Assembly: GCA_947471745.1 (NCBI GenBank)
Contig: CANJKZ010000142.1
Coordinates: forward strand, 1,522,501 to 1,586,500
Direction of reading: 5' to 3'
Origin: Closterium sp. Naga37s-1
Taxonomy: Eukaryota > Streptophyta > Zygnematophyceae > Desmidiales > Closteriaceae
DNA length: 64,000 nucleotides
The first letter of the stretch is position 1; each line of letters opens with the position of its first letter. Both the position numbers and the translations under genes were made by a program. Under the pieces are notes generated by a model, which ran no database searches, was not told the origin of the DNA, and saw nothing but the letters and a program-made list of their open reading frames with translations. Below, one piece after another: positions 20,331 to 31,478 of the stretch.

Positions 20331-23054
20331 CTACAGGTGCCTCGTCACGGCGGGAGCCTCTCTCTCCATCGCAGCTGCGCGAGTGGTTTTCTCGGCGCTG
20401 GAGCCTTCGGAGGGGAGCTGCTGGAGCTGGAGGTATTGGAGCTACAGGAGCTGGAGGTACTGGAGCTGCTGGAGCTGGAGGTGCTGCCGGTGTTGGCGCT
20501 GGAGCTGCTGGAGTTGCTGGAGCCACTGGTCCCGGAGGTGCTCGTACTGGAGGTACTGGAGCTGCTGGAGCTGGTGGTACTGCGGGCGTGGGAGCCGAAG
20601 GTGCTGGAGCTGCTGGTCCTGGAGGTGCTGGAGGTGCTAGAGTCGCTGGTCCCGGAGGTGCTCGTACTGGAGGTACTAGAGCTGCAGGAGCAGGAGGTAC
20701 TGGAGCTGCTGGAGCTGGAGGTGATGCTGGAGCTGGAGCTACTGGAGGTGCTGGAGCTGGTGGTACTGCAGGCGTTGGAGCTGGAGACCCTGGAGCTGGG
20801 GGTACTGGTGCTCTCGGTGCTGGTTCTGGAGGCGCTACGTGGCCGCGGCCGTACTTCGTTCCACTGCTTCAGCAGGTTCTTGGTCTCCCGCCTTCTACTG
20901 GCCCTACTCCTCCCTTACTGTGTCTACCGCCTGACCAGTCGCAGTCACAGTTACTGCCAGCCTCCCCACTGCCTGGTCCTTCTCCTTACACTGGGCCGAC
21001 CGGAGGTCTTGCGGAGCGTCGTGAGCCTAAGTCTCGTCCTGCGTCGCCTGTTTGCGCTGTTCGCACTGTTCGTCGTGTTCCGCGTCCGCGTCCTCCTCCT
21101 GTCCCAGGCACGCACCAGATGGCACATCGTCCTTCCTCTGTTCCACAGCGTGTCCCTCTGCCGTCTCCTCCTGCGTCCTCTCTTCCTGCCGTTCCTGACC
21201 CGCCGTCAGACCTTGCTCGTGCTGCCAGTCCTACTGTCACACGTCTTCTCGCCACTGTGGTCACTGACCCTTCGTTTGAGTCCACTACTGCGTCTGCTCT
21301 AGTTGCTGAGCTTGTTGACTTTGCTGCCGCCTGCCGCCTCGACTACGCCGCTAGTCTTGTTACTGAGTCTGAGTCTGTCTGTCCTCCGTCCGTCGGGGGT
21401 GAGTGTGCTCTTGGCACGGACGTCCTTGAGGACAGGCAGGAGGACTTTGAGTGTTTTGCAGCTGCTTTACCTCATCTCGTGTCCATGCTGATTGCACCTG
21501 AGGGAGACCCGGATGCACCAGACATCCCGACCCCGCGCTCTTACGCAGAGGCGATAGAGGGTCCCTACTCCTCTTAGTGGCAGACAGCCATGGACGCAGA
21601 GATGGCTTCCTTGAAGTCCACAGGCACCTACGTCGACGAGGTTTCCCCACCTGGGGCGAACATCGTCAGTGGCATGCGGATTTCCAGGGTGAAGCGCCCG
21701 CCGGGTTCTCCGCCTGTCTTCAAGGTGCGTTACGTTGCTCGAGGCTTCAGTCAGCGACAGGGAGTTGACTTCTTCCAGACCTTCTCCCCTGCCCCGAAGA
21801 TGACCACTCTTCGGGTGCTGCTGCACGTCGCCGCTCAGCGTGACTACCAGCTTCCTACAGGACAGCCTGCACGAGGAGATCTGGCTGCGCCGCCCACCTG
21901 GCTTCACTGGGTCGTTTCGTGCAGGTACCCATTGGAGCCTCCGGCGGCCAGTCTACGGTCTCCGCCAGGCGCCTCGCGAGTGGCACAACACACTGAGGAC
22001 GACGCTTGCGGCTCTTGGGTTTGCTCCTTCGACTGCTGACCCGTCGCTGTTTCTACGCACCGACACTTCTCTGCCGCCGTTCTACATCCTCGTGTACGTC
22101 GACGACTTGGTCTTTGCCACTGCTGACACTGCTGGACTGGACTTTGTGAAGTCGGAGCTGCAGAAGAGACACACGTGCACAGACCTGGGTGAGCTGCGCA
22201 GCTATCTTGGCTTGCACATCACCTGGGACAGAGCACAGCGCACCATTACCTTGACTCAGTCACACATGGTGCAGCAGGCCCTTCAGCGCTTCCGCTTCAT
22301 GTACTCCTCGCCCCAGTCCACTCCTCTGCCTACCGGACACTCGCTCTCAGCTCTGCCTTCGGATGAGTCCGTAGAGCCGAGTGGCCCATATCCAGAGCTT
22401 GTGGGCTGCCTCATGTACCTGATGACCTGCACTCGACCTGACCTTGCTTACCCTCTTAGCATCCTGGCACGCTACGTTGCGCCCGGGAGACACCGACCAG
22501 AGCACTGGGAAGCCGCTAAGAGGGTGAGGCATGGGGCTCGTGCTTGGAGGACGGGCTCGTGTTGTCCTCACTGGCCACGCTGACGCTTCTTGGGTTGACG
22601 ACTTGGCTACTCAATAGTCGTCACAGGGTTACACTTTCAGCCTTGGCTCCGTCTCTGTTTCGTGGCGGTCTACCCGCTCGTCTTCTGTTCTCAGTTTCAG
22701 TTGTGAGGCTGAGATCTACGCAGGGGCCATGGCTGCACATGAGTTATGCTGGCTCACCTACCTGCTGACCGATTTGGGAGAGTCGCCTCGTTCTCCTCCA
22801 GTTCTATACGTCGACAACAAGGCCATGATTGCCTTGTGTCAGGAGCACAGACTGGAGCACAGAACGAAGGACATCGCTCTGCGCTACTTCCTTGCTCGAG
22901 AGTTGCAGCAGCGTGGTCAGCTTCGTCTTGTTTACGTAGCCTCTCGGGCCAACACTGCTGATATCTTCACCAAGGCACTTTAGCCTTGTGATCATCAGCG
23001 TTTCTGTACTGTTCTAGGCCTTGTGCCTACTTGGTCTCACTTGCTCACTTCTTG
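20331..23054 (+). pseudogene. Element B linker, RT and RNase H
   Basis: A second [17 protein letters not shown] motif is followed by a Gly/Ala-rich linker (about 20400-20840), a Pro/Ser/Arg linker and the RT: AMDAEMASLKSTGTYVDEV, a TAG stop at 21575, then FKVRYVARGFSQRQGVDFF. The segment with motif A (SLDFSTAFLQG in F) is deleted at about 21848, removing the first catalytic Asp. YVDDLVFA is still present near 22096. A further deletion joins EAAKRV to RHGARA near 22525. RNase H keeps ELCWLTYLLTDLG, VLYVDNKAM and RTKDIALRYFLAREL. Several stops make it inactive. Confidence 0.88.
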
Positions 23055-23284
23055 ACTTTGCTTATACTGTCATCTATATACATACACCTGCATGCTTACA
23101 CTTGCTAGGTTGTGATCACTGTACTGCTTGTTCTCCTTTATATAACTCTGCATGTGAACTAGCCTCGTGGCCATTTGTTTGTGCTCAGAATGCGTGGTGA
23201 CTTTGTGATCCACCCTGAACTTGCTTTGCTTTTCTTGACCGGTCTTGTGACCTCTTGTTCTCCCCCACTTTGCCTATGGGGGTG

Positions 23285-23414
23285 TGTCAAACTTATATGC
23301 TACTTATTGTGTAGGCTATAGTGGGGTAGCCCATATGGGGTACAACCCAATTAGGGTTTCCTACTTGTACCCATCTTGCTGCTAGTTCATTCATTCTCGT
23401 TCTTACTTCTGACA
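23285..23414 (+). repeat. 3' LTR of element B
   Basis: 130 bp, same ends as the 5' copy, with four differences by eye. TGGTA follows at 23415-23419 and repeats the left flank of the element. Confidence 0.93.
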
Positions 23415-23419
23415 TGGTA

Positions 23420-24805
23420 GTGCGGGGGGCTCTGACGTAGCTGGATCGGAAGGTTTCAGTCTTGCTCATTCTCGTCATTGTAGTCGTGCTCGTTGGTGAA
23501 AGGATTATTGTCCTCCACTAGTTGTATAGGTTTGCCGACTTGTGCTTCTTCTTCGTTAGGCGTAGAGGCACAAGCGCGACGTTGTCCGGTTGTGCGACGC
23601 ATCGACATGTTGCCAATAACGTTTCTGGTTCCTCCCGCCTGTATTGCTTGTGTCTGCTGCTGCTGTTGTTGTTGCGCAGGAGGATGGGGAAATCGTTGAG
23701 ACTGTCGCACGTCCTGTCGGCCGACCCAGTTGTTATGGTGGGTGGAGTTGGGGTGGCGTTGGTTGGATCAAAACTTACATCGAACCGCTGAGTGCCCAAA
23801 TGTCCTGCAAAATTTGCAATAAAGGCGCCGTGGTTGTCGTCGCTCTTCTCGGTTGTTCGCGTAGAAGGCGAGGCGTTCTCATCGCGACGCGGAATTTGTC
23901 TTGTTTGAGTCCATGTCTTGCTGTTCGACGAGAAGGGTGGCGCAAAGGGAGGCTTCTGAGATGGCTCTCGGTTGATGGAATAACGCCTTGCAGGGCCTCC
24001 ACTCTGGCTTGAGTCCGGCGAGCACTATGTTGACGAAGATTTCCTCGGAGATGGTGCTCCCGTGCTTCGCGATTTGGTCGCGGATGCTCCGACAATTATT
24101 AATATATGAATCCGCTTTCTCCACGTGCCCCATTTTAATCTCCATGAGTTGCTGCAGGAGCCTGCTGGAGGTGACTGAGTCCTTCGGCTGGTACATCTTT
24201 GTGAGATACCGCCAAGCCTCCAGTGCTGGTGCTGGCTTCTCATTGTAAGGGCGGATGCCGAGTTGCTCCGCGGGCGTCGTTTTTCTTTGCAGGACGCTGT
24301 ACGCCATAACAGTCTCGGTGTAGTATTGAGCCTTGGCGTCTTCGGTGTCTGTCACCGGGCTTGGGTAGGAGCCGTCGAAGTAGTGGTAGATCTGCACTAT
24401 CTGTAACAGTAGCTCTAATTCAAATCTCCATGTATAGAAGTAATTCCCATCAAAGACGGTACTTGTCTTGATTTTGGAGATGTTCAGGAAGCATGTCTGC
24501 GCAGTATTGATGGCTTCATCACTTGGACGGGTGACTGTCGGTGTTGAATTGTTTGTTTTAAGGGAGAATGTGTGCGGGGCGGTTCCATGGTCAGTCGTGG
24601 CCGGTTGAGTGGGTTGCGTAGGTTGGGAGGAGGTTCCCGCGTCGCCATTCCACAATTTTTGGAGTCTTTGCTCCAAGGTTGATAGTCGTTGAAGTAGGTG
24701 CTCGAGGGCGACAGAGCTGATCGTAGTTGTCGCCTCTGATGTCGCAGCAGGGTTGGGCTGAGCTTTAGCCGTCAGATTTGTTTGGCCTCCATATCCTCCG
24801 GCCAT
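23420..24805 (-). pseudogene. Element C gag and zinc knuckle
   Basis: The likely ATG is at 24805 (MAGGYGGQTN), just downstream of the 5' LTR and primer-binding site; an upstream in-frame ATG lies in the LTR. There is a coiled-coil-like stretch (LEHLLQRLSTLEQRLQKLW), then a copia UBN2-type gag: YFYTWRFELELLLQ, YTETVMAYSVLQRK, AWRYLTKMYQPKDS, RLLQQLMEIKMG and YINNCRSIRDQIAKHG. The frame ends at 23879. In a shifted frame CKFCRTFGHSAVRC (C-x2-C-x4-H-x4-C) follows at about 23810-23765, then a Gln run and an acidic tail ending NDENEQD. One or more frameshifts separate the pieces. After element B the frame resumes at 16491. Confidence 0.8.
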
Positions 24806-24898
24806 TCTGACACGCGAGCGTGTGCCAATCGCCACTTTCGGGTCGTATGGATTTTCGGAAGTACATGTGCGAGGAATCCCTGAGTAGCTCTCATACCA

Positions 24899-25304
24899 TG
24901 CTACAATCCCAAGAGGCACTTAGTCAAGGATAGGCTCGGGCTTGATCGCAGAGATATTGCGTCACAAGAAGTGACATATGTCATAGTGAACGTAAATGTT
25001 TGAAGTGATTATAGCAGATGCATACATTGGTTTATATAGAAATACAAAGGAGTACGAAAAGTCCTAACTGGCCATATACTCTAAGGGGTACATTCCCTTA
25101 TACGAAAAGTCCTAACCGTGTGGCGCGGGAACCGGTTTCAAACCTGTTCCTGCCAATTCCAGCTCAAATGTTTCTGCCTGCATCGGTTCTTGCTTGACAA
25201 ATGTTTCCGTCGCTTCGGCTCGCCTGACTCCTCACCTTCGTACTCGGTAATGTCTGCTCCTGTTGCGTACATGAATGCATTTTCATACACCCCATATCGC
25301 ATCA
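24899..25304 (-). repeat. 5' LTR of element C
   Basis: 406 bp, TGATGC...GTAGCA on the minus strand. A primer-binding site TGGTATGAGAGC abuts it on the gag side, and AGGTT (25305-25309) lies outside and repeats the flank at 8516-8520. It is roughly 80% like the LTR at 8521-8920. Confidence 0.82.
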
Positions 25305-25309
25305 AGGTT

Positions 25310-26389
25310 GGGTCGCGATGTGAACAGTGGCGGGAACAGTGGTCGAGGCAAGAGTCGCGAGATGGTAACGGTTTGCTGTTGGGGTACTGTGGCGGGCGGA
25401 TGCCGCTACTGGTGGTGGTGGTGCAGGGTGTATGGCGACACGCAAGGCGATGGTGTATCAACGTCCCTTGACTTCCCCATTCTGGACCTGCTCTGTTCTC
25501 GCCCCGCCACCAGCCCTGTGATTCTCCCCACAAGTAGCCATCTCCCACTACGTCTTCTTATTCTTCTTCTGCTTCGGCTGCTTATGTTGCTTTTGGTGTG
25601 ATTGCAGCTGCAGCAACTCTTGCTACTGTTGCCACGTGTTACAGCCTTAATCCCTCTTCTGAGGCGCCTCGAAATGCTGCAGCTCCAGCTGCTGTCACCA
25701 CCGGTGACATCCATTACAGCAACGCCTAATCCCTCTCCCTCGCTGCCTGCTGTTGGTTGTTGTCACTACAATGAAAAAGTGCATGCAGACGCTGCAAGGG
25801 GAGAGAAGTGCAGTGCTGCAAGAAGAGGGAAGTGCAGCTGCTGCAAGAGGAGGGAAGGGCAGGAGATGTGTCTCTCAGTAATGAGACGCTTTCAGAGGCG
25901 TCACTGCTGTTGTCTGCATCCGCTGCAGTGGGGAAGGGAAGAGCCACTCTTGCAAGTGAGGGAGGTAACTGCAGGAGACTCCTATTACAAAAGCTGCATC
26001 TCTCATATTTTCTCTTCTGCTGGTCCGCTCCAGTTTTGATCCCCCACCACCTCCTATCTCCTCAATCTAGAAAATCACCTCCTGGTGGTATCTGTAGCGG
26101 TTGCTACAAGGTGAAAGGCGTGGAAGGAGCTGCATCTTTCGATGGTATCTTCTGCTAGTTCTCTCTAGTGTCAACCCAATCAATCCATCAATTGCTTCCT
26201 ATCCTCGATCCAGCCCAGCCTCTTCAAGCGCCCTCTCTTGGATCGACATCCCCAACTCGCTCTCTCTTTGGCACTCTGTCCCTTTCTGCTGTTTTGTTCA
26301 CTTGCTGTGCTGAGCTTCATACCCCCCCACCCCCAACTTCCCTCCCTCCTCCCCCTTTCCTTTCCTCTCGCCCTACCTCCTCCAGCATT
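25310..26389. other. Unassigned spacer between elements C and D
   Basis: About 1.1 kb without a gene or element signature that I recognise. Open frames are short. A small imperfect tandem repeat around AAGTGCAGTGCTGCAAGAAG lies at 25800-25865. This may be remaining host intergenic DNA. Element D begins at 26395 after its GATAA flank. Confidence 0.35.
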
Positions 26390-26394
26390 GATAA

Positions 26395-26519
26395 TGTCAA
26401 ACTATCATGTTGTGTAGGCTGTAGTGGGGTAGCCCATATGGGGTACAACCCAATTAGGGTTTGCTACTTGTACTCCTGCACGCTGTCAATTCAATCATTC
26501 TCGTTCAATTATTTTGACA
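26395..26519 (+). repeat. 5' LTR of element D
   Basis: 125 bp, TGTCAAAC...TTTTGACA, followed directly by the TGGTTTCAGAGC primer-binding site and preceded by GATAA. Confidence 0.92.
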
Positions 26520-26534
26520 TGGTTTCAGAGCGGG

Positions 26535-27258
26535 TCCTCTCCTAGGACCGTTTTTCTTAGGGCCCACCGAATCGCGCTACCCCACACGTCGCGCCGCCCT
26601 GTTAACGCCGCGCTGCCCTGCCTTGCCCTGCGTCGCGCTGCCCCGCGCACGCCCTGCCTTGCGTCGCGCTGCCCGCGCACGCCCTGCCCGCGCGCCGCTC
26701 GCCGCCGCGCCGCGCCGCCCTGCCCGCGCGCTGCTCGCTGCCGCGCGCCCTGCCCTGCCCGCGCGCCGCTCGCTGCCGCGCCGCCCTGCCCGCGCGCTGC
26801 TCGCCGCCGCGCGCCCTGCCCTGCCCGCGAGCTGCCCGCCGCCGCGTCGCCGCCCTGCCCGTGCGCCGCTCGCCGCAGCGCCGCCGCCCTGCCCGCGCGC
26901 TGCTCGCCGCCGCGCGCCCTGCCCTGCCAGCGCGCCGCTCGCCGCCGCGCCGCCCTGCCCGCGCGCCCTGCCCTGCTCGCGCGCTGCCCGCAGCCGCGTC
27001 GCCGCCTTGCCCGTGCGCCGCTCGCCGCAGCGCCGCCGCCCTGCCCGCGCGCTGCTCGCCGCTGCGCGCCCTGCCCTGCCCGCGTGCCGCTCGCCCCCAC
27101 GCCGCCCTGCCTGAGCGCCGCTCGCCGCCGCGCCGCCCTGCCCTGCCCGCGTGTCGCCCTGCTGGCTGCCGCCCCGCCCTGATCTGCCTGTGCGCCGCCT
27201 TGCCTTGCCCTACCTGCGTGCTGCCCTGCTGCTAGCACGCCCGCCTGCCCTGCCCGCT
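26535..27258 (+). other. GC-rich leader of element D
   Basis: About 720 bp of degenerate repeats of CGCCCTGCCCGCGCGC and CGCTCGCCGCCGCG type between primer-binding site and gag. This matches the composition and position of the leader in B. Long open frames on both strands are composition-driven. Confidence 0.7.
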
Positions 27259-28513
27259 ATGGCAACTCTCAGCGTCCTCACCTTTGATCCGGAGGGCAGC
27301 CCGATAGAGTTCGATGCGTGGCTCGATGAGTTTCGCTTCTAGGGACGGAGTTTCGCTGTTTGACCTCACGTCTGGAGCCTCTCTCGCCCCTCCCGCCACA
27401 GCTGACAGTGCGACTCGCTCACAGTGGCTTACCCGTGACGCTGTTGCTCGCCTAGCCGTTCGCAACCACCTGCCGTTAGCCGAACGCGCTCACTTCGGAC
27501 AGCACAAGACTGCTAGAGCCCTGTACGACGCTGTAGTCGCTCGTTACTCCTCCCCGGCCACTGCTGCTGTAGGCCGCCTTCTGCTGCCCTACCTGTTTCC
27601 CGAGCTGTCCGTCTTTGCCACAGTTGCCGACCTAGTCACTCACCTTCGCACTAGTGACACTCGCTACCGCGCCGCGCTTCCCGCCGAGTTCCTCGCCAAG
27701 AACCCCCCTCCCATGTACATCACTCTCTACTTCATCGTCACCCGCCTCCCTGACTCTCTTAGCGCAGTCAGGGACCTCCTCCTCGCCCTTGACCCCACAG
27801 ACCTCACTGTCGACCTGCTCAAGAAGCACCTCCTTGCTGCTGAGACCAGCATAGTCGCTGTAGGCGCTTCTCGTGGCACTCCTCGCACTCCCTTCTTTGA
27901 GGGGTGTTCGCCCTCCCCCCTTGTCCCCTCAGTCGCTTCTGCTGCAGCTGTTGACTACCTTCGTGCTAAGGAGGTAAAAGCTGCGTCTGCTCCTAGTGGG
28001 AGGCGCCGCAGCGGCAGGGGCAAGGGAGGCAGGGGTGGTGGGGGTGGCGGCGGTGGAGGCGGTGGTGGGGGCGGTGGAGGCGGTGGAGGTGGCGGTGGTG
28101 GCGGAGGGAGTGGTGGTGGGGGTGGAGGCGTTGGTGGCGGCGGTGGTGGCGGCAGTGGGGGTAGTGGCGGCGGCAGTGGTGGCGGCAGTGGGAGTGGTGG
28201 CGGCGGCAGTGGTGGCGGCCGGGGTGGTACCAGTTAGAGGGGAGGCTTTGGCGGTGGTCAGAGGCAGCAGCAGCAGCGTCAGAGTGAGACCCCTTCGCCC
28301 CACGAGCTTCGTGAGTGGTTTGCTCAGCGTGGGGCGTCTGGGGGTAGTGTTCGCTGCCAGTACGTCATTCGCACAGGTGACCGCACTGGTCAGACATGCG
28401 GGAAGGTTGGTCACTCACATTCCCGCTGCTTCTCCCGTCTTACCGACGCCTTTCGCGCAGAGTTTCCCGATGCAACTGAGCTCCCCCGCTGGGCAGAGCT
28501 GCTTAGGCAGGGT
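27259..28513 (+). pseudogene. Element D gag and zinc knuckle
   Basis: The native start MATLSVLTFDPEGSPIEFDA (27259) meets a short deletion and frameshift after AWLDE, next to a TAG. Downstream, from about 27340, the gag core is open to 28237: VSLFDLTSGASLAPP, ALYDAVVARYSSPAT and LVTHLRTSDTRYRAALP, then a Gly run. A TAG at 28235 replaces the CAG present in B. After it follow SPHELREWFAQRG and a zinc-knuckle-like site with spacing C-x13-C-x4-H-x4-C, ending TCGKVGHSHSRC near 28395-28430. Inactive as it stands. Confidence 0.87.
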
Positions 28514-31478
28514 GTGGAAAAATTTGCTCTTGAATATGATGCTATCCTTGCTGCCATGTATGCATTGACTGTTAGTGCTGAGGGTGACTGTTACCTGTGT
28601 ATGCCGCCCGACCCAGGTATAGAGGCTGTTGCTCTAGGTGATAGTGAGTCTGAGCCTGGGGGTGCTGAGCCTGAGCGTACTGAGCCTGGAGGTACTTTGT
28701 TTGCTGGAGGTCCTACGGGTGTCTCGTCACGGCGGGAGCCTCTCTCTCCACCGCAGCTGCGCGAGTGGTTTGCTCGGCGCTGGAGCCTTCGGAGTGGCGC
28801 CGCTGGAGCTGGAGGCACTGGAGCTGCTGGTCCCGGAGGTGCTCGTACTGGAGGTACTGGAGCTGCTGGAGCCGGTGGTACTGCAGGCGCTATAGCTGGA
28901 GACCCTGGAGCTGGAGGCGCTGGAGCTGGAGGTACTGGAGGTGCTGGAGCTACTTGTCGTGGAGGTGCTGGAGCTGCTGGAGCTGGAGTTGCTGCAACAG
29001 CTGGAGCTGGAGACACTGGTGGTGTAGTTAGCGGAGGTGTTGGAGCTGCTGGTCCTGGAGGTGCTGGAGGTGCTGGAGCCGCTGGTCCCAGAGGTGCTCG
29101 TACTGGAGGTACTGGAGCTAATGGAGCTGGTGGTAATGCAGGTGTGGAGCTGGAGACCATGGAGCTGGAGGTGATGGCCCTGGGGGAGCTGGTGCTGTCG
29201 GTGCTGGTTCTGGAGGCACTGTGCGGCCGCGACCGTACTTCGTTCCACTGCTTCAGCAGGTTCTTGGTCACCCGTCTTCTACTGGCCTTGCTCGTCCCTT
29301 ACTTTGTCCACCGCCTGACCAGTCGTAGCCGCAGTTACAGCCAGACTCCCCACTGCCTGCTCCTTCTCCTTACACTGAGCAGACAGACTCTCCTTCACAG
29401 CGTCGTGAGCCCGCGTCTCGTCCTGCGTCGCCTGTTCGCGCTGTTCGCACTGGTCGTCCTGTTCCTCGTCAACGTCCTCCTCCTGTTCCCGGCATGCACC
29501 ATATGGCACTTCGTCCTTCCTCTGTTCCACAGCGTGTCCCTCTGCCGTCTCCTCCTGCGTCCTCTCTTCCTGACGTTCCTGTCAAGCCGTCCGACCTTAC
29601 TCGTGCTGCCAGTCTTACTGTCACACGTCTTCTAGCCAATGTTGTCACTGACCCTTCGTTTGAGTCCACTACTGCGTCTGCCCTAGTCGCTGAGCTTGTT
29701 GACTTTGCTGCCGCCTGTCGTCTCGACTACGCAGCTGGTCTTGTTGCTGCGTCTGAGTCTGACTGTCCTCCGTCCGTCGGGGGTGAGTGTGCACTTGGCA
29801 CGTACGTCCTTGAGGACAGACAGGAGGACTTTGAGTGTCTTGCAGCTGCTGTACCCCATCTCGTGGCCATGTTGCTTGCACCTGAGGGAGACCCGGATGC
29901 TTTAGACATCCCGACCCCGCGCTCTCACGCAGAGGCGATTACGCGTCCCTACTCCTCTCAGTGGCAGACAGCCATGGACGCAGAGATGGCATCATGGAAG
30001 TCCACATGCACTTACGTCAACGAGGTTCCCCCTCCAGGGGCGAACATTGTCGATGGCATGTGGATTTTCAGGGTGAAGCGGCCGCCTGGTTCTCCGCCTG
30101 CCTTCAAGGCTCGTTACGTTGCACGAGGCTTAAGTCAGCGACAGGGAGTTGACTTCTTCTAGACCTTCTCCACTACCCAGAAGATGACCACTCTTCAGGT
30201 GTTGCTGCTCAGCGTGACTACGAGCTTCACTCTCTTGACTTCAGCACAACTTTCTTACAGGGCACTCTGCACGAGGAGATCTGGCTGCGCCGCCCACCTA
30301 GCTTCACTGGGTCGTTTCCCGCAGGTACCCAGTGGAGCCTCCGGCGGCCAGTCTACGGTCTCCGCCAGGCGCCTCGTGAGTGGCACGACACACTGAGGAC
30401 GACACTTGCGGCTCTTGGGTTTGCTCCTTCGACTGCTGACCCGTCACTGTTTCTGCGCACCGACACTTCGCTGCCGCCGTTCTACATCCTCGTGTACGTC
30501 GACAACTTGGTTTTTGCCACTACTGACACTCAGGCACTGGCCCTTGTGAAGTCGGAGCTGCAGAAGAGACACACGTGCACAGACGTGGGTGAGCTGCGCA
30601 GCTATCTTGGCTTGCAGATCACTCGGGACAGAGCACGGCGCACCATCACCCTGACTCAGTCACACATGGTGCAGCAGGTCCTTCAGCGCTTCGGCTTCCG
30701 GTTCTCCTCGCCACAGTCCACTCCTCTGCCTACACGTCACTCGCTCTCAGCTCCACCTTTGGACGAGTCCGTAGAGCCGAGTGGCCCGTATCCAGAGCTT
30801 GTGGGCTGCCTCATGTACCTGATGACCTGCACTCGACCTGACCTTGCCTACCCTCTTAGCATCCTGGCGCAGTACGTTGCGCCCGGGAGACACCGACCAG
30901 AGCACTGGGAGGCCGCTAAGAGGGTGTTGCGCTACTTGTGCAGTTTGTCGGGCATGGGGCTTGTGCTTGGAGGACTGGGTCCAGTTGTCCTCACTGGACA
31001 CGCAGACGCTACTTGGGTTGACGACTTGGCTACTTAACGGTCGTCATAGGGTTACACCTTCAGCCTTGGCTCCGGCTCAGTTTCTTTGCGGTCTACCCGC
31101 TCGTCTTTTGTTCTCAGCTCCAGTTGTGAGGCTGAGATCTACGCAGGGGCCATGGCTGCACATGAGTTACGCTGGCTCACCTACCTGCTGACCGACTTGG
31201 GAGAGCGGCCTCGTTCTCCTCCAGTTCTGTACGTAGACAACAAGGCCATGATTTCCTTGTGTCAGGAGCATGGACTGGAGCACAGGACGAAGCACATTGC
31301 TCTGCGTTACTTCCTTGCTCGAGAGTTGCAGCAGCGTGGTCAGCATCGTCTCGCGTACATGGCCACTCGGGCCAACACTGCTGATGTCTTCACTAAGGCC
31401 CTTGGGTATGGTGATCATCAGCGTTTCTGTACTGCTTTAGGTCTTCTGCCTGCTTCGTCTCACTTGCTCACTGCTTGA
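28514..31478 (+). pseudogene. Element D linker, RT and RNase H (protease/integrase deleted)
   Basis: LEYDAILAAMYALTVSAEGD runs through PPDPGIEAVALGDSE straight into the GGAEP linker at about 28650, so the whole protease-to-integrase block (about 3 kb in E) is missing. A Gly/Ala linker follows, then RT with QWQTAMDAEMASWKST and FRVKRPPGSPPAFKARYVAR, a TAG at 30160 and a shift near 30205. SLDFSTTFLQG survives in one frame. The catalytic box reads YVDNLVFA (about 30495) instead of YVDD. RNase H retains VLTGHADATWVDD (then TAA at 31035), VLYVDNKAM and RTKHIALRYFLAREL, and the frame ends at 31478. Confidence 0.88.

Larger units (their letters stand above)
16497..23414 (+). mobile_element. Ty1/copia element B (6.9 kb, defective)
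   Basis: 130-bp LTRs at 16497-16626 and 23285-23414 (TGTCAAAC...TTCTGACA) are flanked by the 5-bp duplication TGGTA (16492-16496 and 23415-23419). The primer-binding site TGGTATCAGAGC follows the 5' LTR directly, and a purine-rich CTATGGGGGTG precedes the 3' LTR. The LTRs differ at four sites by eye (about 3%). Coding order is gag, protease, linker, RT and RNase H; the integrase core is deleted. B lies in the opposite orientation within the gag-protease region of element C. It belongs to the same family as D and E. Confidence 0.95.
8521..25304 (-). mobile_element. Composite Ty1/copia element C (16.8 kb with nested insertions)
   Basis: Two related LTRs of 400 and 406 bp (8521-8920 and 24899-25304) lie in the same orientation and begin and end TG...CA. 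The same five bases, AGGTT, lie just outside both (8516-8520 and 25305-25309), as expected for a target-site duplication of one insertion. On the minus strand the 5' LTR is followed directly by a primer-binding site TGGTATGAGAGC (24898-24887), and the 3' LTR is preceded by a purine tract GAATGAAGGGGG (8932-8921). Inside, from the 5' side, lie gag, nested element B, a protease segment, an unresolved stretch, a second gag-pol unit (A) and a decayed RT/RNase H tail. The LTRs are only about 80% alike by eye. That is much older than the open frames inside suggest, so the internal history is not fully resolved. Confidence 0.7.

Noticed and set aside
19845..21302. 485-codon plus-strand open frame, Leu/Val/Ser-rich
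   Set aside because: It is the shifted reading of the GGAEP minisatellite and Gly/Ala linker of element B. Its [10 protein letters not shown] pattern is a by-product of the repeat, and the true frame is the pol frame.
24805..24919. gag start at the upstream ATG (24919) of element C
   Set aside because: The first codons lie in the LTR and primer-binding site. The ATG at 24805 is the first one downstream of both.
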